Origin: an uncultured Pelagibacteraceae bacterium
Lineage (GTDB): Bacteria > Pseudomonadota > Alphaproteobacteria > Pelagibacterales > Pelagibacteraceae
Direction of reading: 5' to 3'
Assembly (NCBI GenBank): GCA_902560015.1
Contig: CACEKA010000001.1
Span: 1-64,000 of the forward strand
DNA length: 64,000 nucleotides
Shown here: positions 1 through 10,333 of the stretch, in pieces
Numbering within the stretch: position 1 is the stretch's first letter
Layout of the letters: every line of letters starts with the position of its first letter
Translations under genes and position numbers: made by a program
Notes under the pieces: generated by a model
Told to the model about the DNA's origin: nothing
What the model saw: only the letters and a program-made list of their open reading frames with translations
Databases searched by the model: none

Positions 1-1442
1 TTCTGCGCTAATTCCTCTGGCGTTGCTTCTCTACCAAATTCACTTAGTATTAATCTTTGAGTTCTTACAATTTTATTAATTGTTTCAATCATATGAACTG
101 GAATTCTTATTGTTCTTGCTTGGTCAGCAATTGATCTTGTAATTGCTTGTCTTATCCACCACGTTGCATAGGTTGAAAATTTGTACCCTCTTCTATATTC
201 AAATTTATCTACAGCCTTCATCAAACCAATATTTCCTTCTTGAATTAAATCTAAAAACTGAAGACCTCTATTTGTATATTTTTTAGCTATTGAAATTACT
301 AATCTTAAATTAGCTTCAACCATTTCTTTTTTAGCAATTCTAGACTCTTTTTCGCCCTTTTGAACTCTGCTTACTAGTTTTTTGAAATCTGTTACAGAAA
401 TACCTAGTTTATGACTTATTTCTATCAATCTTTCTCTTATATTCTTAAATTCATCTTTATTTTTTGCAAAAAACTGTTTCCAAATAGAATTTGTATCTAA
501 AAATTTTTTAAGATTTGGATTTATTTCATTGCCAATATAAAATTTTATAAATTCATTTCTAGGTATTTTATGATCCATTGCTAATCGCAAGAGATTTCCT
601 TCTAAAGAAATAATTTTTTTATTTTCAACATAATGTTTTTGAACTAGTTCCTCTAAAACTGATGGGGATAATTGAAGAGATTTAATGTTTTTTAGAATAT
701 CATTGACAATTTTTTCGTAACCTTTTTCCTTTGTTGGTGAAAAATTTTGTGAATTTAGAACGCAATCTAGTTTTTCTTTTTGATATTTGATTAATTTATT
801 ATATTCTTTTGTAAGATTATTAATTGTTTTTAAAACTTTAGGTTTAATTTCAGTTTCCATCGCAGCAAGTGTCGGATTAAAATCATCATCATCTCCATCA
901 CTAGAGCCTTCATCTTTATCGATCTCTCCTGCATTTTTTTGTTTAGCGCTAGGGCCAGTTGATTCGTCTTCCATATAGTTAGTGTCAATATCTATAATTT
1001 CTCTAACTAAAATTTCATCTTTTTGAAGTTGATCATTCCATTCAAAAAATTGTTGTGCCGTTATTGGACTTTGCGATAACGCAATCAGCATTACATCTTT
1101 TCCCGCTTCAATTCTTTTAGCTATTGCTATCTCACCTTCTCTGGAAAGTAGTTCAACACCACCCATTTCACGAAGATACATTCTGATAGGGTCGTCACTT
1201 TTTTCAATAGTTTTGCCCTCTTCTTTTGATGAACCTTCTTTTTTTCTTAAAACTTTAAAATCAGATTTTTTTTCTACAAGCGATACACGTTCATCTAAAA
1301 TATGAATAAATGCTTGAGACAAGTTTTCATCAGATAAATTTCTTTTTCCAAGAGATTTACTTAACTCTTCATAAGTAATGAAACCCCTATGGGTTCCACG
1401 ACCCATTAATCTCGCAAATGATTTTGTAATAATTCTTTCCAC
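1..1442 (-). CDS. rpoD: RNA polymerase primary sigma factor RpoD (sigma-70), C-terminus cut by window edge
   Basis: The first 480 codons of the housekeeping sigma factor, which directs core RNA polymerase to most promoters. Region 1.2 is visible ([17 protein letters not shown], about residues 80-97), then an acidic non-conserved stretch, then the highly conserved region 2 ([20 protein letters not shown], then [20 protein letters not shown] and [20 protein letters not shown]) and the start of region 3. Region 4 lies beyond base 1. I chose the GTG at 1442-1440, giving [20 protein letters not shown], because an in-frame TAA lies eight codons upstream; the ATG at 1406 is the alternative and would lose 12 residues. 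No clear Shine-Dalgarno is seen. It lies 67 bases downstream of dnaG on the same strand, so yqeY-dnaG-rpoD probably form one transcript, like the macromolecular synthesis operon of other bacteria. Confidence 0.97.
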   Translation of the reverse strand, partial: MERIITKSFARLMGRGTHRGFITYEELSKSLGKRNLSDENLSQAFIHILDERVSLVEKKSDFKVLRKKEGSSKEEGKTIEKSDDPIRMYLREMGGVELLSREGEIAIAKRIEAGKDVMLIALSQSPITAQQFFEWNDQLQKDEILVREIIDIDTNYMEDESTGPSAKQKNAGEIDKDEGSSDGDDDDFNPTLAAMETEIKPKVLKTINNLTKEYNKLIKYQKEKLDCVLNSQNFSPTKEKGYEKIVNDILKNIKSLQLSPSVLEELVQKHYVENKKIISLEGNLLRLAMDHKIPRNEFIKFYIGNEINPNLKKFLDTNSIWKQFFAKNKDEFKNIRERLIEISHKLGISVTDFKKLVSRVQKGEKESRIAKKEMVEANLRLVISIAKKYTNRGLQFLDLIQEGNIGLMKAVDKFEYRRGYKFSTYATWWIRQAITRSIADQARTIRIPVHMIETINKIVRTQRLILSEFGREATPEELAQ

Positions 1443-1509
1443 AGCAATATAAGTTTGAAAGACTTATATAATATCAAATTTGCAAAAATCCATTGCTAAA
1501 TTGATCGGA

Positions 1510-3285
1510 TTAATTGATTTTTCTCTCATTTTTCAACTCTTTTAGCTCGTTAAATGTTGTTTCACTCATATCCTTTGAGAACTTCGATTCTAATTCTTGA
1601 ATCCTAAACTCCAAATCATAATTAAATAAATCTTTTGAAATATCATCCAACAGCTCGATGACTTGATCATCATTATCAAGTTTATTTTTAAGAATGTGTT
1701 TAATTGGAGCGAACTTATTTATTTTATCTAGCAATTGTTTATCCAAATTTAGACTTTCAATGTTCATTTGTTCACCAGACTTTGATCTATCTATTATAGA
1801 ACTAAATATTTGCTTATTTATTTCTGTAAATAGTTTAATATTTTCTATTAAGTGAATATTTGCTTGAAAAAAAGATAAATTATTTAGAAGTAGATATAGT
1901 AAAGAAAACTCTTTTAGCTCCACACCTGATATAGACTGACTTTCATTAAAATGTTTTTTAGTTGAATCAAGTGATTTAGTTTTTTTTAGGTAAAACTTTT
2001 TCTTATTTTGATTAGAATGAGGTGTTAACTCTGCAATTTTCTCTAAAAAATACTCAAGAACATATTTTTTAATAAAATCATCTTTAATAGTATTTGCTAT
2101 AGATCGAAGCTTTTTCTCAAATATTGCCATAGAAGAAGGATTATTTTCAGTATGTTTTTTATAGTGACCAAAAATGAATTGATGAATAGACAGCTTACTC
2201 TGTTTAGTAAAATCTACAAAATAATTTTTTCCATGTTTATTAACATAACTATCTGGATCTTCTTTATTTGGTAAAAATAAAAATGAAATTTGTTTTTCAG
2301 GTTTTAATTCTTTTATAGAGTTTTCTGCAGCTCTGAGAGCAGCTTTATAACCACTTTCATCACCATCAAAACAAATTATTATATCGTCAAAAAACTGATT
2401 CAAAGTTAAGATTTGTTTATCAGTTAATGAAGTGCCAAGGTTTGCAACTACATTTTCAATACCATTTTTACTCAATCCAACAACATCCATATATCCTTCA
2501 ACTAAATAAATATGATCTAACTTGTTAGATAATTTTCTAGCTAAATCTAAATTATATAAGTTCGAACCTTTTTTAAAAAAATTTGTCTCTGGTGAATTAA
2601 TATATTTTGCTAAATAATCTAAGTTTTCTATTATTCTTCCGCCTAAAGCAATAGGTTGTCCTGAAATATTATTTATTGGAAATATTAATCGACCCCTAAA
2701 TCTTTCAACATATATTTTCTTTTTTTCATCTAGATAAAACAGGCCACTTTCTATTAAAGTTTGTTCACTAAATTCATTTTTTAATCTATCAAAAAAAGAA
2801 GGATTTTTTTCAATGTAACCAATTTTAAACTTTTTAACTTCCTCTTTACTTAATGATCTTTTTTTTAAATAATCTCTTGCATTAGAATAAGCTTCATTTT
2901 TAAGTAATTCACTATGATAAAAATTAACGTATTGATCATAAATTGAGAGATATTCTTTCCATTTTTTTTCTCTTTCTTCATCTTGCTTTGAAAACATATA
3001 TGGCTGCATTCCAGCGAGTTGTGCTAAATGCTTAACAGCTTCACCAAATTTTAAATTTTGAGTTTTCATTACAAAATCAAAAATATTTCCATGTTCAGAT
3101 GTTGCAAAACAATGATAAAATTCTTTTTCATCATTAACTGTAAATGATGGAGTTTTTTCAGTTTTAAATGGAGATAAACCTACGTATTCTTTGCCTCTTT
3201 TCTTTAAAGCTACTGACTTTGATACAACTGTTGAAACTTTAAGTCTTGTCTTAATTTCATCAAGATAATCTTTAGGGTATTTCAT
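1510..3285 (-). CDS. dnaG: DNA primase DnaG (zinc ligands replaced)
   Basis: Primase that lays RNA primers at the replication fork, working with DnaB helicase. At 591 residues it has the usual length. The N-terminal ribbon domain aligns well (GLSPFKTEKTPSFTV, then EFYHCFATSEHGNIFDF), but three of the four usual zinc ligands (C-x2-H ... C-x2-C) read S38, K41 and T62; only C59 remains. The catalytic core and TOPRIM domain are intact: YLVEGYMDVV near residue 258 carries the conserved Glu and FDGDESGYKAA the Asp-x-Asp. The C-terminal helicase-binding domain is diverged. The start codon overlaps the stop of upstream yqeY by one base (TAATG), implying translational coupling. From memory, alphaproteobacterial DnaG proteins commonly share the loss of zinc ligands. 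Confidence 0.97.
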   Translation of the reverse strand: MKYPKDYLDEIKTRLKVSTVVSKSVALKKRGKEYVGLSPFKTEKTPSFTVNDEKEFYHCFATSEHGNIFDFVMKTQNLKFGEAVKHLAQLAGMQPYMFSKQDEEREKKWKEYLSIYDQYVNFYHSELLKNEAYSNARDYLKKRSLSKEEVKKFKIGYIEKNPSFFDRLKNEFSEQTLIESGLFYLDEKKKIYVERFRGRLIFPINNISGQPIALGGRIIENLDYLAKYINSPETNFFKKGSNLYNLDLARKLSNKLDHIYLVEGYMDVVGLSKNGIENVVANLGTSLTDKQILTLNQFFDDIIICFDGDESGYKAALRAAENSIKELKPEKQISFLFLPNKEDPDSYVNKHGKNYFVDFTKQSKLSIHQFIFGHYKKHTENNPSSMAIFEKKLRSIANTIKDDFIKKYVLEYFLEKIAELTPHSNQNKKKFYLKKTKSLDSTKKHFNESQSISGVELKEFSLLYLLLNNLSFFQANIHLIENIKLFTEINKQIFSSIIDRSKSGEQMNIESLNLDKQLLDKINKFAPIKHILKNKLDNDDQVIELLDDISKDLFNYDLEFRIQELESKFSKDMSETTFNELKELKNERKIN

Positions 3286-3746
3286 TAGCCGCCTAATAAC
3301 TCTTTTATTAGAGGTCCTGCTTTTGCAAAATCAATTTCATCTGCATAATCTTTTTTAAGTGCACCCATTACTTTACCCATATCTTTGACTGAACTTGCTC
3401 CAAGTTTTGAGATTAGGTCAGCGCAAATTTTCTTAGTTTCATCTTCACCGAGTTGTTTAGGTAAAAATGCATTTAGAATTTCATATTCATTTTGTTCAAT
3501 TTCCAAAAGATCTGCTCTATTGTTTTTCTTGTAAATATCAATCGATTCGGCTCTTTGTTTAACCATTTTTTTAAGAAGCTTCTTGATATCCTCATCATCA
3601 GTATCTTTTTTATTAGGACCTGATCTGTTCACAATGTCCAAATCTTTAATAGAAGACAATATTAACCTGTAGGTTGATATTTTTGTTTTATCTTTAGCTT
3701 TTAAAGCGTTTTTATATTCTGTTTCGATAGTTTCTTTTAATGCCAT
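3285..3746 (-). CDS. GatB/YqeY domain-containing protein
   Basis: A 153-residue stand-alone YqeY-family protein, resembling the C-terminal domain of the GatB subunit of tRNA amidotransferase. Recognisable blocks are TYRLILSSIKDLDI near residue 25, KKMVKQRAESIDIYKKNNR near residue 60 and the C-terminal MGKVMGALKKDYADEIDFAK. The family is thought to bind tRNA, but the physiological role of the free-standing form is unclear. It is first in a three-gene minus-strand set with dnaG and rpoD, and its TAA overlaps the dnaG ATG by one base. It diverges from carA across a 126-base gap, which should hold its promoter. Confidence 0.9.
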   Translation of the reverse strand: MALKETIETEYKNALKAKDKTKISTYRLILSSIKDLDIVNRSGPNKKDTDDEDIKKLLKKMVKQRAESIDIYKKNNRADLLEIEQNEYEILNAFLPKQLGEDETKKICADLISKLGASSVKDMGKVMGALKKDYADEIDFAKAGPLIKELLGG

Positions 3747-3872
3747 AATTTTTTAATCTACTTGAAAGATAAAATTCTTCAAAAGAAAAATTGTTTTTTT
3801 ACAATTTTATAATACATCTCTGTTGCGATAATAATGCAATTATTGTATTAACCTCTAACTCATGAGTTGTAA
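3747..3872 (+). promoter_or_regulatory. Divergent yqeY/carA intergenic region with candidate carA -10 and a 4-codon leader ORF
   Basis: This is the longest non-coding gap in the window. A perfect TATAAT lies at 3808-3813 on the plus strand, but no good -35 sits 16-18 bases upstream, so the promoter call is tentative. AATAAT and ATTATT flank GCA just downstream, forming a weak 6-bp AT hairpin. ATG at 3862 opens a leader reading frame ATG AGT TGT AAT TGA whose stop overlaps the TTG start of carA, suggesting coupled re-initiation. The yqeY promoter must also lie here on the minus strand, but I could not pick it out. Confidence 0.4.
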
Positions 3873-5066
3873 TTGATCAAAAAAGCAAAAAAATCTAACT
3901 CAAAAAATTCAGAAATCAGTACAGGCGTTTTAGTTCTTGAAAACAAGAGGATCTTTAAAGGAATTGGAATTGGTTATCAAGGAGAAGCAACAGGAGAAGT
4001 TTGTTTTAATACATCATTAACTGGCTATCAAGAAATTATATCTGATCCATCTTATGCGGGGCAAATTATAAATTTTACATTTCCTCACATTGGAAATGTT
4101 GGAACTAATAAAGAAGATTACGAGTCTGATAAAATTTGGACAAAAGGGGTAATATTTAATTCTGAAATAACTTCTCCATCAAATTATAGATCTTTTCTTC
4201 ACTTAGATACTTGGCTTAAAAAGAATAAAATAGTTGGTATTACTGGTTTAGATACGAGAAGTTTAACTAATTTTATCCGAGATAAAGGTGCCCCAAAAGG
4301 AACTATTGCCTATTCCAAAACTGGTAAATTTAATATTAGCAAACTAACTAACTCTACAATTAAATGGAGCGGATTAAAAAATCTTGATCTTGCAGAAAAA
4401 GTAACAACCTCAAAAAACTATATCTGGAAAGGTCTTAAAACATGGAAAAAAGAATCTGGATATAAAAAAAATAATAAAAACTCATTTCATGTAATTGCAA
4501 TCGATTATGGGATAAAGAAAAATATTTTAAGATATTTTTCAGACTTTAATTGCAAAGTAACTGTTGTTTCTTGTAAAACTCCTGCTGATAAAATTTTAGC
4601 ACTTAAGCCAAATGGTATATTTTTATCTAATGGCCCAGGAGATCCAGCAGCAACTGGGAAATATGCTATCAAAATAGTTAATGATTTGATTAACAAAAAC
4701 TTACCTGTATTTGGTATTTGTTTAGGTCATCAAATACTTGCTTTAGCATTGGGTGGTAAAACAAAAAAAATGAAACTTGGTCATAGAGGTGCAAACCATC
4801 CGGTTAAGAATTTAATTCATGATAATGTAGAAATCACAAGTCAAAATCACGGTTTTGTAGTGGTTGAAGAAACTTTACCAAAAAAAATTGAAGTAACTCA
4901 TAAATCACTTTTTGATGACACCATTGAAGGAATTAGATTTAAAAACAAACCTATTTTTTCTGTTCAGTATCATCCAGAGTCTAATCCTGGTCCACAAGAC
5001 AGTGTGTATTTATTTCAAGAATTTATTAACAATATGAAAAAAAATGCCAAAAAGAAAAGATCTTAA
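3873..5066 (+). CDS. carA: Carbamoyl-phosphate synthase small subunit (glutaminase)
   Basis: CarA hydrolyses glutamine and channels ammonia to CarB for carbamoyl phosphate, the precursor of pyrimidines and arginine. The N-terminal CPSase_sm domain ([20 protein letters not shown], then [15 protein letters not shown]) is followed by a class I amidotransferase domain with nucleophile Cys near residue 283 (FGICLGHQI) and catalytic His/Glu near 367/369 ([10 protein letters not shown]). The start is TTG: a TAA lies immediately upstream in frame and there is no in-frame ATG before the conserved domain, so this is the only reasonable initiator. I recall that E. coli carA also starts at UUG. A 4-codon leader ORF ends on the TTG. 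The gene overlaps carB by 23 bases. Length (397 residues) is normal. Confidence 0.96.
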   Translation: MIKKAKKSNSKNSEISTGVLVLENKRIFKGIGIGYQGEATGEVCFNTSLTGYQEIISDPSYAGQIINFTFPHIGNVGTNKEDYESDKIWTKGVIFNSEITSPSNYRSFLHLDTWLKKNKIVGITGLDTRSLTNFIRDKGAPKGTIAYSKTGKFNISKLTNSTIKWSGLKNLDLAEKVTTSKNYIWKGLKTWKKESGYKKNNKNSFHVIAIDYGIKKNILRYFSDFNCKVTVVSCKTPADKILALKPNGIFLSNGPGDPAATGKYAIKIVNDLINKNLPVFGICLGHQILALALGGKTKKMKLGHRGANHPVKNLIHDNVEITSQNHGFVVVEETLPKKIEVTHKSLFDDTIEGIRFKNKPIFSVQYHPESNPGPQDSVYLFQEFINNMKKNAKKKRS

Positions 5067-8000
5067 AAAGATATTAGTTGTTGGAGCTGGTCCTATTATT
5101 ATTGGTCAAGCTTGTGAATTTGATTATTCAGGAACTCAAGCCTGTAAAGCTCTAAGAGATGAGGGTTATAAAGTTGTATTAATTAACTCAAATCCAGCAA
5201 CAATAATGACTGATCCTGATGTTGCAGATAAAACGTATATTGAGCCTATCACCTTAGAAGTTTTAGAAAAAATTCTAAAAAAAGAAAAACCTGATGCAAT
5301 TCTTCCAACAATGGGCGGTCAAACTGCACTTAACCTTGCAATGGAGGCTGAAAAAAAAGGAATTCTAAAAAAATATAAAATAGAGTTGATTGGAGCTAAC
5401 TCTAAAGCAATTTCAAATGCCGAGGACAGAAAGAAATTTAGAAAAAATATGATCGATATCGGTTTAGATTTACCTAAATCTGAAATTGTAAATAACATAA
5501 ATCAAGCATCCAAAGTTTTAAAGAAAATTGGTTTACCAGCAATCATAAGACCAGCATTTACTTTAGGAGGTCTAGGAGGTGGTATTGCTAAAAATAAAAA
5601 AGATTATTTGAAAATTATTAAAAATGGATTGCACGAGTCCCCTGTTAATCAAGTTCTAGTTGAAGAATGCTTAGAAGGTTGGAAAGAATTTGAAATGGAG
5701 GTTGTAAGAGACAAGAAGGATAACTGTATTATTATTTGTTCTATTGAAAATATTGATCCAATGGGAATTCATACTGGAGATTCTGTTACTGTTGCTCCTG
5801 CTTTAACGTTAACTGATAAAGAATATCAAGTAATGAGAAATGCTTCAATTGCGTGTCTTAGAAAAATCGGGGTTGAGACAGGTGGATCAAATGTTCAGTT
5901 CGCGATCAATCCAAAAAATGGAAGAATGGTTGTAATTGAAATGAACCCAAGAGTGTCTCGATCATCTGCTCTTGCATCAAAAGCAACGGGTTTTCCTATC
6001 GCAAAAGTTGCTGCTAAACTTGCAGTTGGATACACTTTGGATGAGTTAAAAAATGAAATCACAAAAGTAACCCCTGCATCATTTGAACCAAGTATAGATT
6101 ATGTGGTAACTAAAATTCCAAGATTTACATTTGAAAAATTTTCAACTTCACCTGCAACATTAGGCACTTCTATGAAATCTGTTGGTGAGGCAATGGCAAT
6201 TGGAAGAAACTTCAAAGAATCACTTCAAAAAGCAATGGTTTCTCTAGAAACTGGTTTTTCAGGTTTAGATAGAATATTTGATCTTAATAAACGTCAAATA
6301 GAGAAAAAATTAAAAGAGAATATTCCAAACAAAATTTTACTTGTTGCAGAGGCAATTAGAAAAAAAATTAATTTAAAAAGAATTTTTGCTTTATCTAAAA
6401 TTGACCCGTGGTTTTTAGAGCAGATTAAAGAAATTGTAGAAAATGAAACTAAAATTAAAAATAAAGGACTACCAAAAGATTTTAATGAGTTTAACCGATT
6501 AAAATCAATTGGTTTTTCTGATAAAAAATTATCTGAACTAACAAAAACTTCTGAAGATATTGTTAGACATAAAAGAATGGCTCTAAAAATATTACCTGTA
6601 TTTAAGAAAGTAGATACTTGTGCGGCTGAATTTAAATCATTCACACCATATATGTATTCAACATATCAGCGTAATTTTTCAATTAATTCAGAATGTGAAG
6701 CAGATCCATCTTCAAGAAAAAAAATCATAATACTTGGTGGTGGGCCAAACAGAATAGGTCAAGGAATTGAGTTTGATTATTGCTGTTGTCAGGCTAGTTT
6801 TTCATTGAAAGATGCAGGTTTTGAGACAATCATGGTTAACTGTAACCCTGAAACCGTATCAACAGATTATGACACTAGTGACCGTTTATATTTTGAGCCA
6901 TTAAAAGAAGAATACGTCTTCAATATAATTAAAAAAGAAAAAGAAAAAGGAAACCTTGTGGGTGTTATCGCACAGTTTGGTGGTCAAACTCCAATTAAAC
7001 TTGCTAAATTTTTACATGATAACAAGCTGCCAATTTTAGGAACTCAATACACATCAATTGATTTGGCTGAAGATAGGGACAGATTTAGAAATCTATTAAA
7101 TAAATTAAAACTTAAACAAGCTGAAAGTGGAATTGCTAAAACTTTCAAGCAAGCAATTCAAATTGCAGAAAAAATTGGTCTACCTTTAATGGTTAGACCC
7201 TCTTATGTATTAGGTGGAAGAGCAATGGAAATTGTTCATGAGAAAAGCCAACTTAAAAACTTTGTTGAAGAAGCATTCAAAGCTGCTGAAGAAAATCCAA
7301 TTCTTATTGATAAGTTTATTGATCATGCAATGGAAGTTGATGTTGATGCAATATCAGATGGAAAACAAGTCCATGTAGCGGGTATTATGCAACATATTGA
7401 AGAAGCCGGAATTCACTCTGGAGACTCAGCATGTAGTTTACCACCAGTATCGATAAAGCCATATTTAATTAAAGAAATAGAAAATCAAACTAAGAAATTA
7501 GCTTTAGCTTTAAAAGTTAAAGGATTTATGAATATTCAATTTGCAATTAAGAAAGATGAAATTTATGTAATTGAAGTAAACCCTCGAGCTAGTAGAACAG
7601 TACCGTTTGTATCAAAAGCAAAAGGTCTTCCACTTGCTAAAATTGCATCACGTGTAATGGCTGGTGAAAAATTATCTAAATTTAATTTGAAAGACAAATC
7701 TAAAGGAATGTATGCAGTTAAAGAAGCTGTATTCCCTTTTAATAAATTTCCAAACAGTGATTTACTTTTAGGACCTGAAATGAAATCAACTGGTGAAGTC
7801 ATGGGATTTGATAAAGATTTCGGTATGGCTTTTGCTAAAAGCCAAATTGGTGCTGCAAACTCATTACCAAAACAAGGATTAGCGTTTGTATCATTAAAAG
7901 ACTCACATAAGGATGAAGGAATTGATTTAGCAAAAGAATTAATCAAGTTAAATTTCACACTTTGTGCAACAAAAGGAACTGCGGAGTACATTAGAAAACA

Positions 8001-8268
8001 TGGAATGAAGTGTAAGATTATTAATAAAGTAAGTAGTGGCTCTCCTCATATAGTAGATGTCTTAGACTCTAAAAAAATTGCTCTAGTAATTAATACTGGA
8101 GGTGGAAACTCTGAATATAGATTAAATGATGCAATAGCGCTAAGAAGAGCAACCCTTAAGAACAAAGTTCCATATTGTACAAATATGTCTACTGCTCAAG
8201 CTTGTCTTGAGGCGATTAAATCACTTAAAACTAAAAAATTAGAAGTTACCTCTCTCCAAGATATTTAA
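5044..8268 (+). CDS. carB: Carbamoyl-phosphate synthase large subunit
   Basis: CarB makes carbamoyl phosphate from bicarbonate, CarA-derived ammonia and two ATP. At 1074 residues it is full length. Two homologous ATP-grasp halves are visible: [20 protein letters not shown] near residue 10 and [20 protein letters not shown] near residue 561, each followed by an ATP-grasp core ([20 protein letters not shown] in the first, [20 protein letters not shown] in the second). The C-terminal MGS-like allosteric domain carries [15 protein letters not shown]. It overlaps the end of carA and is followed after one base by a MOSC gene, so the three are probably co-transcribed. The internal ORFs antisense to it are shadows. 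Confidence 0.98.
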   Translation: MPKRKDLKKILVVGAGPIIIGQACEFDYSGTQACKALRDEGYKVVLINSNPATIMTDPDVADKTYIEPITLEVLEKILKKEKPDAILPTMGGQTALNLAMEAEKKGILKKYKIELIGANSKAISNAEDRKKFRKNMIDIGLDLPKSEIVNNINQASKVLKKIGLPAIIRPAFTLGGLGGGIAKNKKDYLKIIKNGLHESPVNQVLVEECLEGWKEFEMEVVRDKKDNCIIICSIENIDPMGIHTGDSVTVAPALTLTDKEYQVMRNASIACLRKIGVETGGSNVQFAINPKNGRMVVIEMNPRVSRSSALASKATGFPIAKVAAKLAVGYTLDELKNEITKVTPASFEPSIDYVVTKIPRFTFEKFSTSPATLGTSMKSVGEAMAIGRNFKESLQKAMVSLETGFSGLDRIFDLNKRQIEKKLKENIPNKILLVAEAIRKKINLKRIFALSKIDPWFLEQIKEIVENETKIKNKGLPKDFNEFNRLKSIGFSDKKLSELTKTSEDIVRHKRMALKILPVFKKVDTCAAEFKSFTPYMYSTYQRNFSINSECEADPSSRKKIIILGGGPNRIGQGIEFDYCCCQASFSLKDAGFETIMVNCNPETVSTDYDTSDRLYFEPLKEEYVFNIIKKEKEKGNLVGVIAQFGGQTPIKLAKFLHDNKLPILGTQYTSIDLAEDRDRFRNLLNKLKLKQAESGIAKTFKQAIQIAEKIGLPLMVRPSYVLGGRAMEIVHEKSQLKNFVEEAFKAAEENPILIDKFIDHAMEVDVDAISDGKQVHVAGIMQHIEEAGIHSGDSACSLPPVSIKPYLIKEIENQTKKLALALKVKGFMNIQFAIKKDEIYVIEVNPRASRTVPFVSKAKGLPLAKIASRVMAGEKLSKFNLKDKSKGMYAVKEAVFPFNKFPNSDLLLGPEMKSTGEVMGFDKDFGMAFAKSQIGAANSLPKQGLAFVSLKDSHKDEGIDLAKELIKLNFTLCATKGTAEYIRKHGMKCKIINKVSSGSPHIVDVLDSKKIALVINTGGGNSEYRLNDAIALRRATLKNKVPYCTNMSTAQACLEAIKSLKTKKLEVTSLQDI

Positions 8269-8269
8269 A

Positions 8270-8713
8270 ATGTCTGAGATAATAAAAATTGGGCTCACTA
8301 AAAATCATAACCAAGAAATTATTGAGGTAACAGAGGTAGATGTGGTTGCTGGCAAAGGAATTGTTGGTGACAGACATTTCAAAGATTATAATGATCCCTT
8401 TAATCAATTATCAATTATTGAAAGTGAAAATATTGATGAATACAATTTTAAAAATAAATTAAATATTCCTCACTTAAACTTTAGAAGAAATATTGTTACT
8501 AAGGGAATACGACTAAATGATCTTGTTGAAAAAAGAATTAAAATAGGATCTGTCAATCTAGAAGTAATAGATCTATGCAGACCGTGTCGACATCTTTCAG
8601 AAAAATTAGATAGAAATGACATCATCAAAGAATTTTTGAGGAAAGGTGGTATTAGATGTCAGATAATAAATGATGGCAAAATATCACTGGGTGATCATAT
8701 AAAAATTATTTGA
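8270..8713 (+). CDS. MOSC domain-containing protein
   Basis: A 147-residue stand-alone MOSC (molybdenum cofactor sulfurase C-terminal) domain. Family landmarks are AGKGIVGDRH near residue 28, NFRRNIVTKGIRLNDL near residue 72 and IDLCRPCRHL near residue 100, with the conserved Cys of the family in CRPC. MOSC domains bind molybdopterin or related sulfur carriers; the single-domain bacterial versions have no settled substrate. It starts one base after the carB stop, so it rides in the carAB operon without an obvious metabolic link. Its 3' end overlaps the convergent oxygenase gene by 8 bases. Confidence 0.85.
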   Translation: MSEIIKIGLTKNHNQEIIEVTEVDVVAGKGIVGDRHFKDYNDPFNQLSIIESENIDEYNFKNKLNIPHLNFRRNIVTKGIRLNDLVEKRIKIGSVNLEVIDLCRPCRHLSEKLDRNDIIKEFLRKGGIRCQIINDGKISLGDHIKII

Positions 8714-9368
8714 CTTTCCAATCAGTTTCAAAGGTAACATAATTTACCTGAATACAACGTCTTTCTTTAACAATTGTTTTCTTTTCCATACCATGCCAAG
8801 TATTTGGGCCACTAGTAAACATATATCCATAATTATTTTTATAAGGGACGGTTTTGACCTTTTCTAATTTTTCATTGTAAAAATCAGTCCCTAAATCTTC
8901 AGACTCATTGGCATTATTCACAAAAATTAATCCTGACATAAGTTTTTCTTTAATATCACAATGAGGCTTTAGCCAAAAACCCTCTCGATCACAGATAACT
9001 TCAACTCTAACATATGAGTTTGATAAATCTTTATTAATCATTTTTGAGATAGTATCATGTACTTCTTTGGATTGTAATTCATTGATAAATTTAACTAGGT
9101 ATGGGAATTGTTTTTCATTTTCCTTTGTAACAAAACATCTAAATTTAATTGCTTCACCACCAGATGCTATCCCTTCTCTAAATTCAGCAGCACCACCATC
9201 GATTGCTCTAGTTCCATCATAGCTAAGATTATGCTTGCTCACATCTGGGATATCAGCTTTAACAATTTCTTCAATTGCTCCATCTGAAAGTGCATTATGA
9301 TATTCCCAATGATCAAAGGGGATATCATGTTTTTTTGATTGAGTTTGTATTGAATTTAGAAATGACAT
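8706..9368 (-). CDS. 2-oxoglutarate/Fe(II)-dependent oxygenase-like protein
   Basis: A 220-residue protein with the iron-binding facial triad of the 2OG-Fe(II) oxygenase superfamily: His and Asp in FWLKPHCDIKEK near residue 135, and the distal His in GPNTWHGMEKK near residue 191, followed by an Arg (RRCIQVNYVTF) placed to bind 2-oxoglutarate. No membrane segment or signal peptide is seen. The substrate cannot be told from sequence; relatives hydroxylate proteins, lipids or small molecules. Its ATG overlaps the stop of the upstream ELM1-family gene by one base (TAATG), so the two are co-translated and may act together. The 3' end overlaps the MOSC gene on the other strand. Confidence 0.75.
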   Translation of the reverse strand: MSFLNSIQTQSKKHDIPFDHWEYHNALSDGAIEEIVKADIPDVSKHNLSYDGTRAIDGGAAEFREGIASGGEAIKFRCFVTKENEKQFPYLVKFINELQSKEVHDTISKMINKDLSNSYVRVEVICDREGFWLKPHCDIKEKLMSGLIFVNNANESEDLGTDFYNEKLEKVKTVPYKNNYGYMFTSGPNTWHGMEKKTIVKERRCIQVNYVTFETDWKVK

Positions 9369-10312
9369 TAAGAATTAATTTTTTGTTTGATAATATTTGC
9401 TACTCTATTCGTTTCATCTAACTTTTGATAGTTCCAATTTTCTACTTCTTCACCTAGATTTCGAGTAATATTTAATTCTCTAAATAAATTTCTAAATCTT
9501 TGAAATCTTTTGTCATTTTTTTTAGGTAAAATACTGGCTATATAAATTGGTTTTCCAGTCAAAGCTGCTTCAGAGATCATTGAGCTTGAGTCACATGTAA
9601 CTATAATATTTTCTGCAATTGCAAAAGCTGATAAATATGCTTTTTTATCCACGTCCATTATAACAGTATGACTTTCTCCAAAAAATTCTTTGGCGTAATG
9701 AATAGTGTTTATGGGAGTTCTCATTGATGGAATTACCACTAATTGAAAGTCATGTTTTTTTAACAATTTATATATAGAGGTGAAAATATGTTTCATATTT
9801 TTTGTTGAATAATCATAATACTTTGTCGGACCACCCAAGATTAAAGTCCAGATTTTCCTTTCATCATTTCTAATAAACGATTTTAAATAATCTTTATTTT
9901 CACTAATTTCGTTCTCCGTGAGGTAATGAATGGCGCCCTTTGTATTGAGGACATTTTGGCCATCTAAAGCATCATGTTCTGGAGCAACAATAAAATCAAA
10001 ATGATTAAGATCTACTTTTGGATCCTGAATATGAATATTAAATACTTTTTTAGTAGCTGTATTTTTTAAATGAATTGATGGAATAACACTTTTGCGACCA
10101 CAAGAAATTATAACATCAAAATCATCCTGATTAATTTTTTTATAAACGTTTTGTGAAATAGGTGTAAGCTTTGGAGGAATCACTTTCCAAAAACTATTTA
10201 GTTCAACTGTGTGGTGTGTAAAATCAACATCTAAAGCTTTTGCTAATCCTTCAACTTGGCTTATCATGCCATGCATACCTTGAGTTAATAAAATACCTTT
10301 TAATTTAGACAT
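9368..10312 (-). CDS. Mitochondrial fission ELM1 family protein (DUF1022)
   Basis: A 314-residue protein matching the ELM1/DUF1022 family, found in alphaproteobacteria and in plant mitochondria, where ELM1 takes part in fission. Visible landmarks are the N-terminal GILLTQGMHGMISQVEGLA, the segment DVIISCGRKSVIPSIHLK near residue 65, WTLILGGPTKYYDY near residue 155, and IIVTCDSSSMISEAALTGKP near residue 240, which resembles the nucleotide-sugar-binding half of GT-B glycosyltransferases. The bacterial function is not established; a glycosyltransferase-like role is an inference from fold resemblance. It diverges from trxB across 21 bases and is coupled by one-base overlap to the oxygenase gene downstream. 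Confidence 0.8.
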   Translation of the reverse strand: MSKLKGILLTQGMHGMISQVEGLAKALDVDFTHHTVELNSFWKVIPPKLTPISQNVYKKINQDDFDVIISCGRKSVIPSIHLKNTATKKVFNIHIQDPKVDLNHFDFIVAPEHDALDGQNVLNTKGAIHYLTENEISENKDYLKSFIRNDERKIWTLILGGPTKYYDYSTKNMKHIFTSIYKLLKKHDFQLVVIPSMRTPINTIHYAKEFFGESHTVIMDVDKKAYLSAFAIAENIIVTCDSSSMISEAALTGKPIYIASILPKKNDKRFQRFRNLFRELNITRNLGEEVENWNYQKLDETNRVANIIKQKINS

Positions 10313-10333
10313 TAATCACTATATAGCTTTCAT

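Noticed and set aside
787-978. 63-codon plus-strand frame within rpoD
   Set aside because: Ser-rich translation opposite the acidic segment of RpoD; a shadow.
3831-3850. AT hairpin upstream of carA as an attenuator or riboswitch
   Set aside because: The stem is only six A-T pairs with a 3-base loop; such structures arise by chance in DNA this AT-rich.
7563-7991. 142-codon frame antisense to carB
   Set aside because: It lies entirely within a conserved gene and shows no family features; a shadow of carB codon usage.
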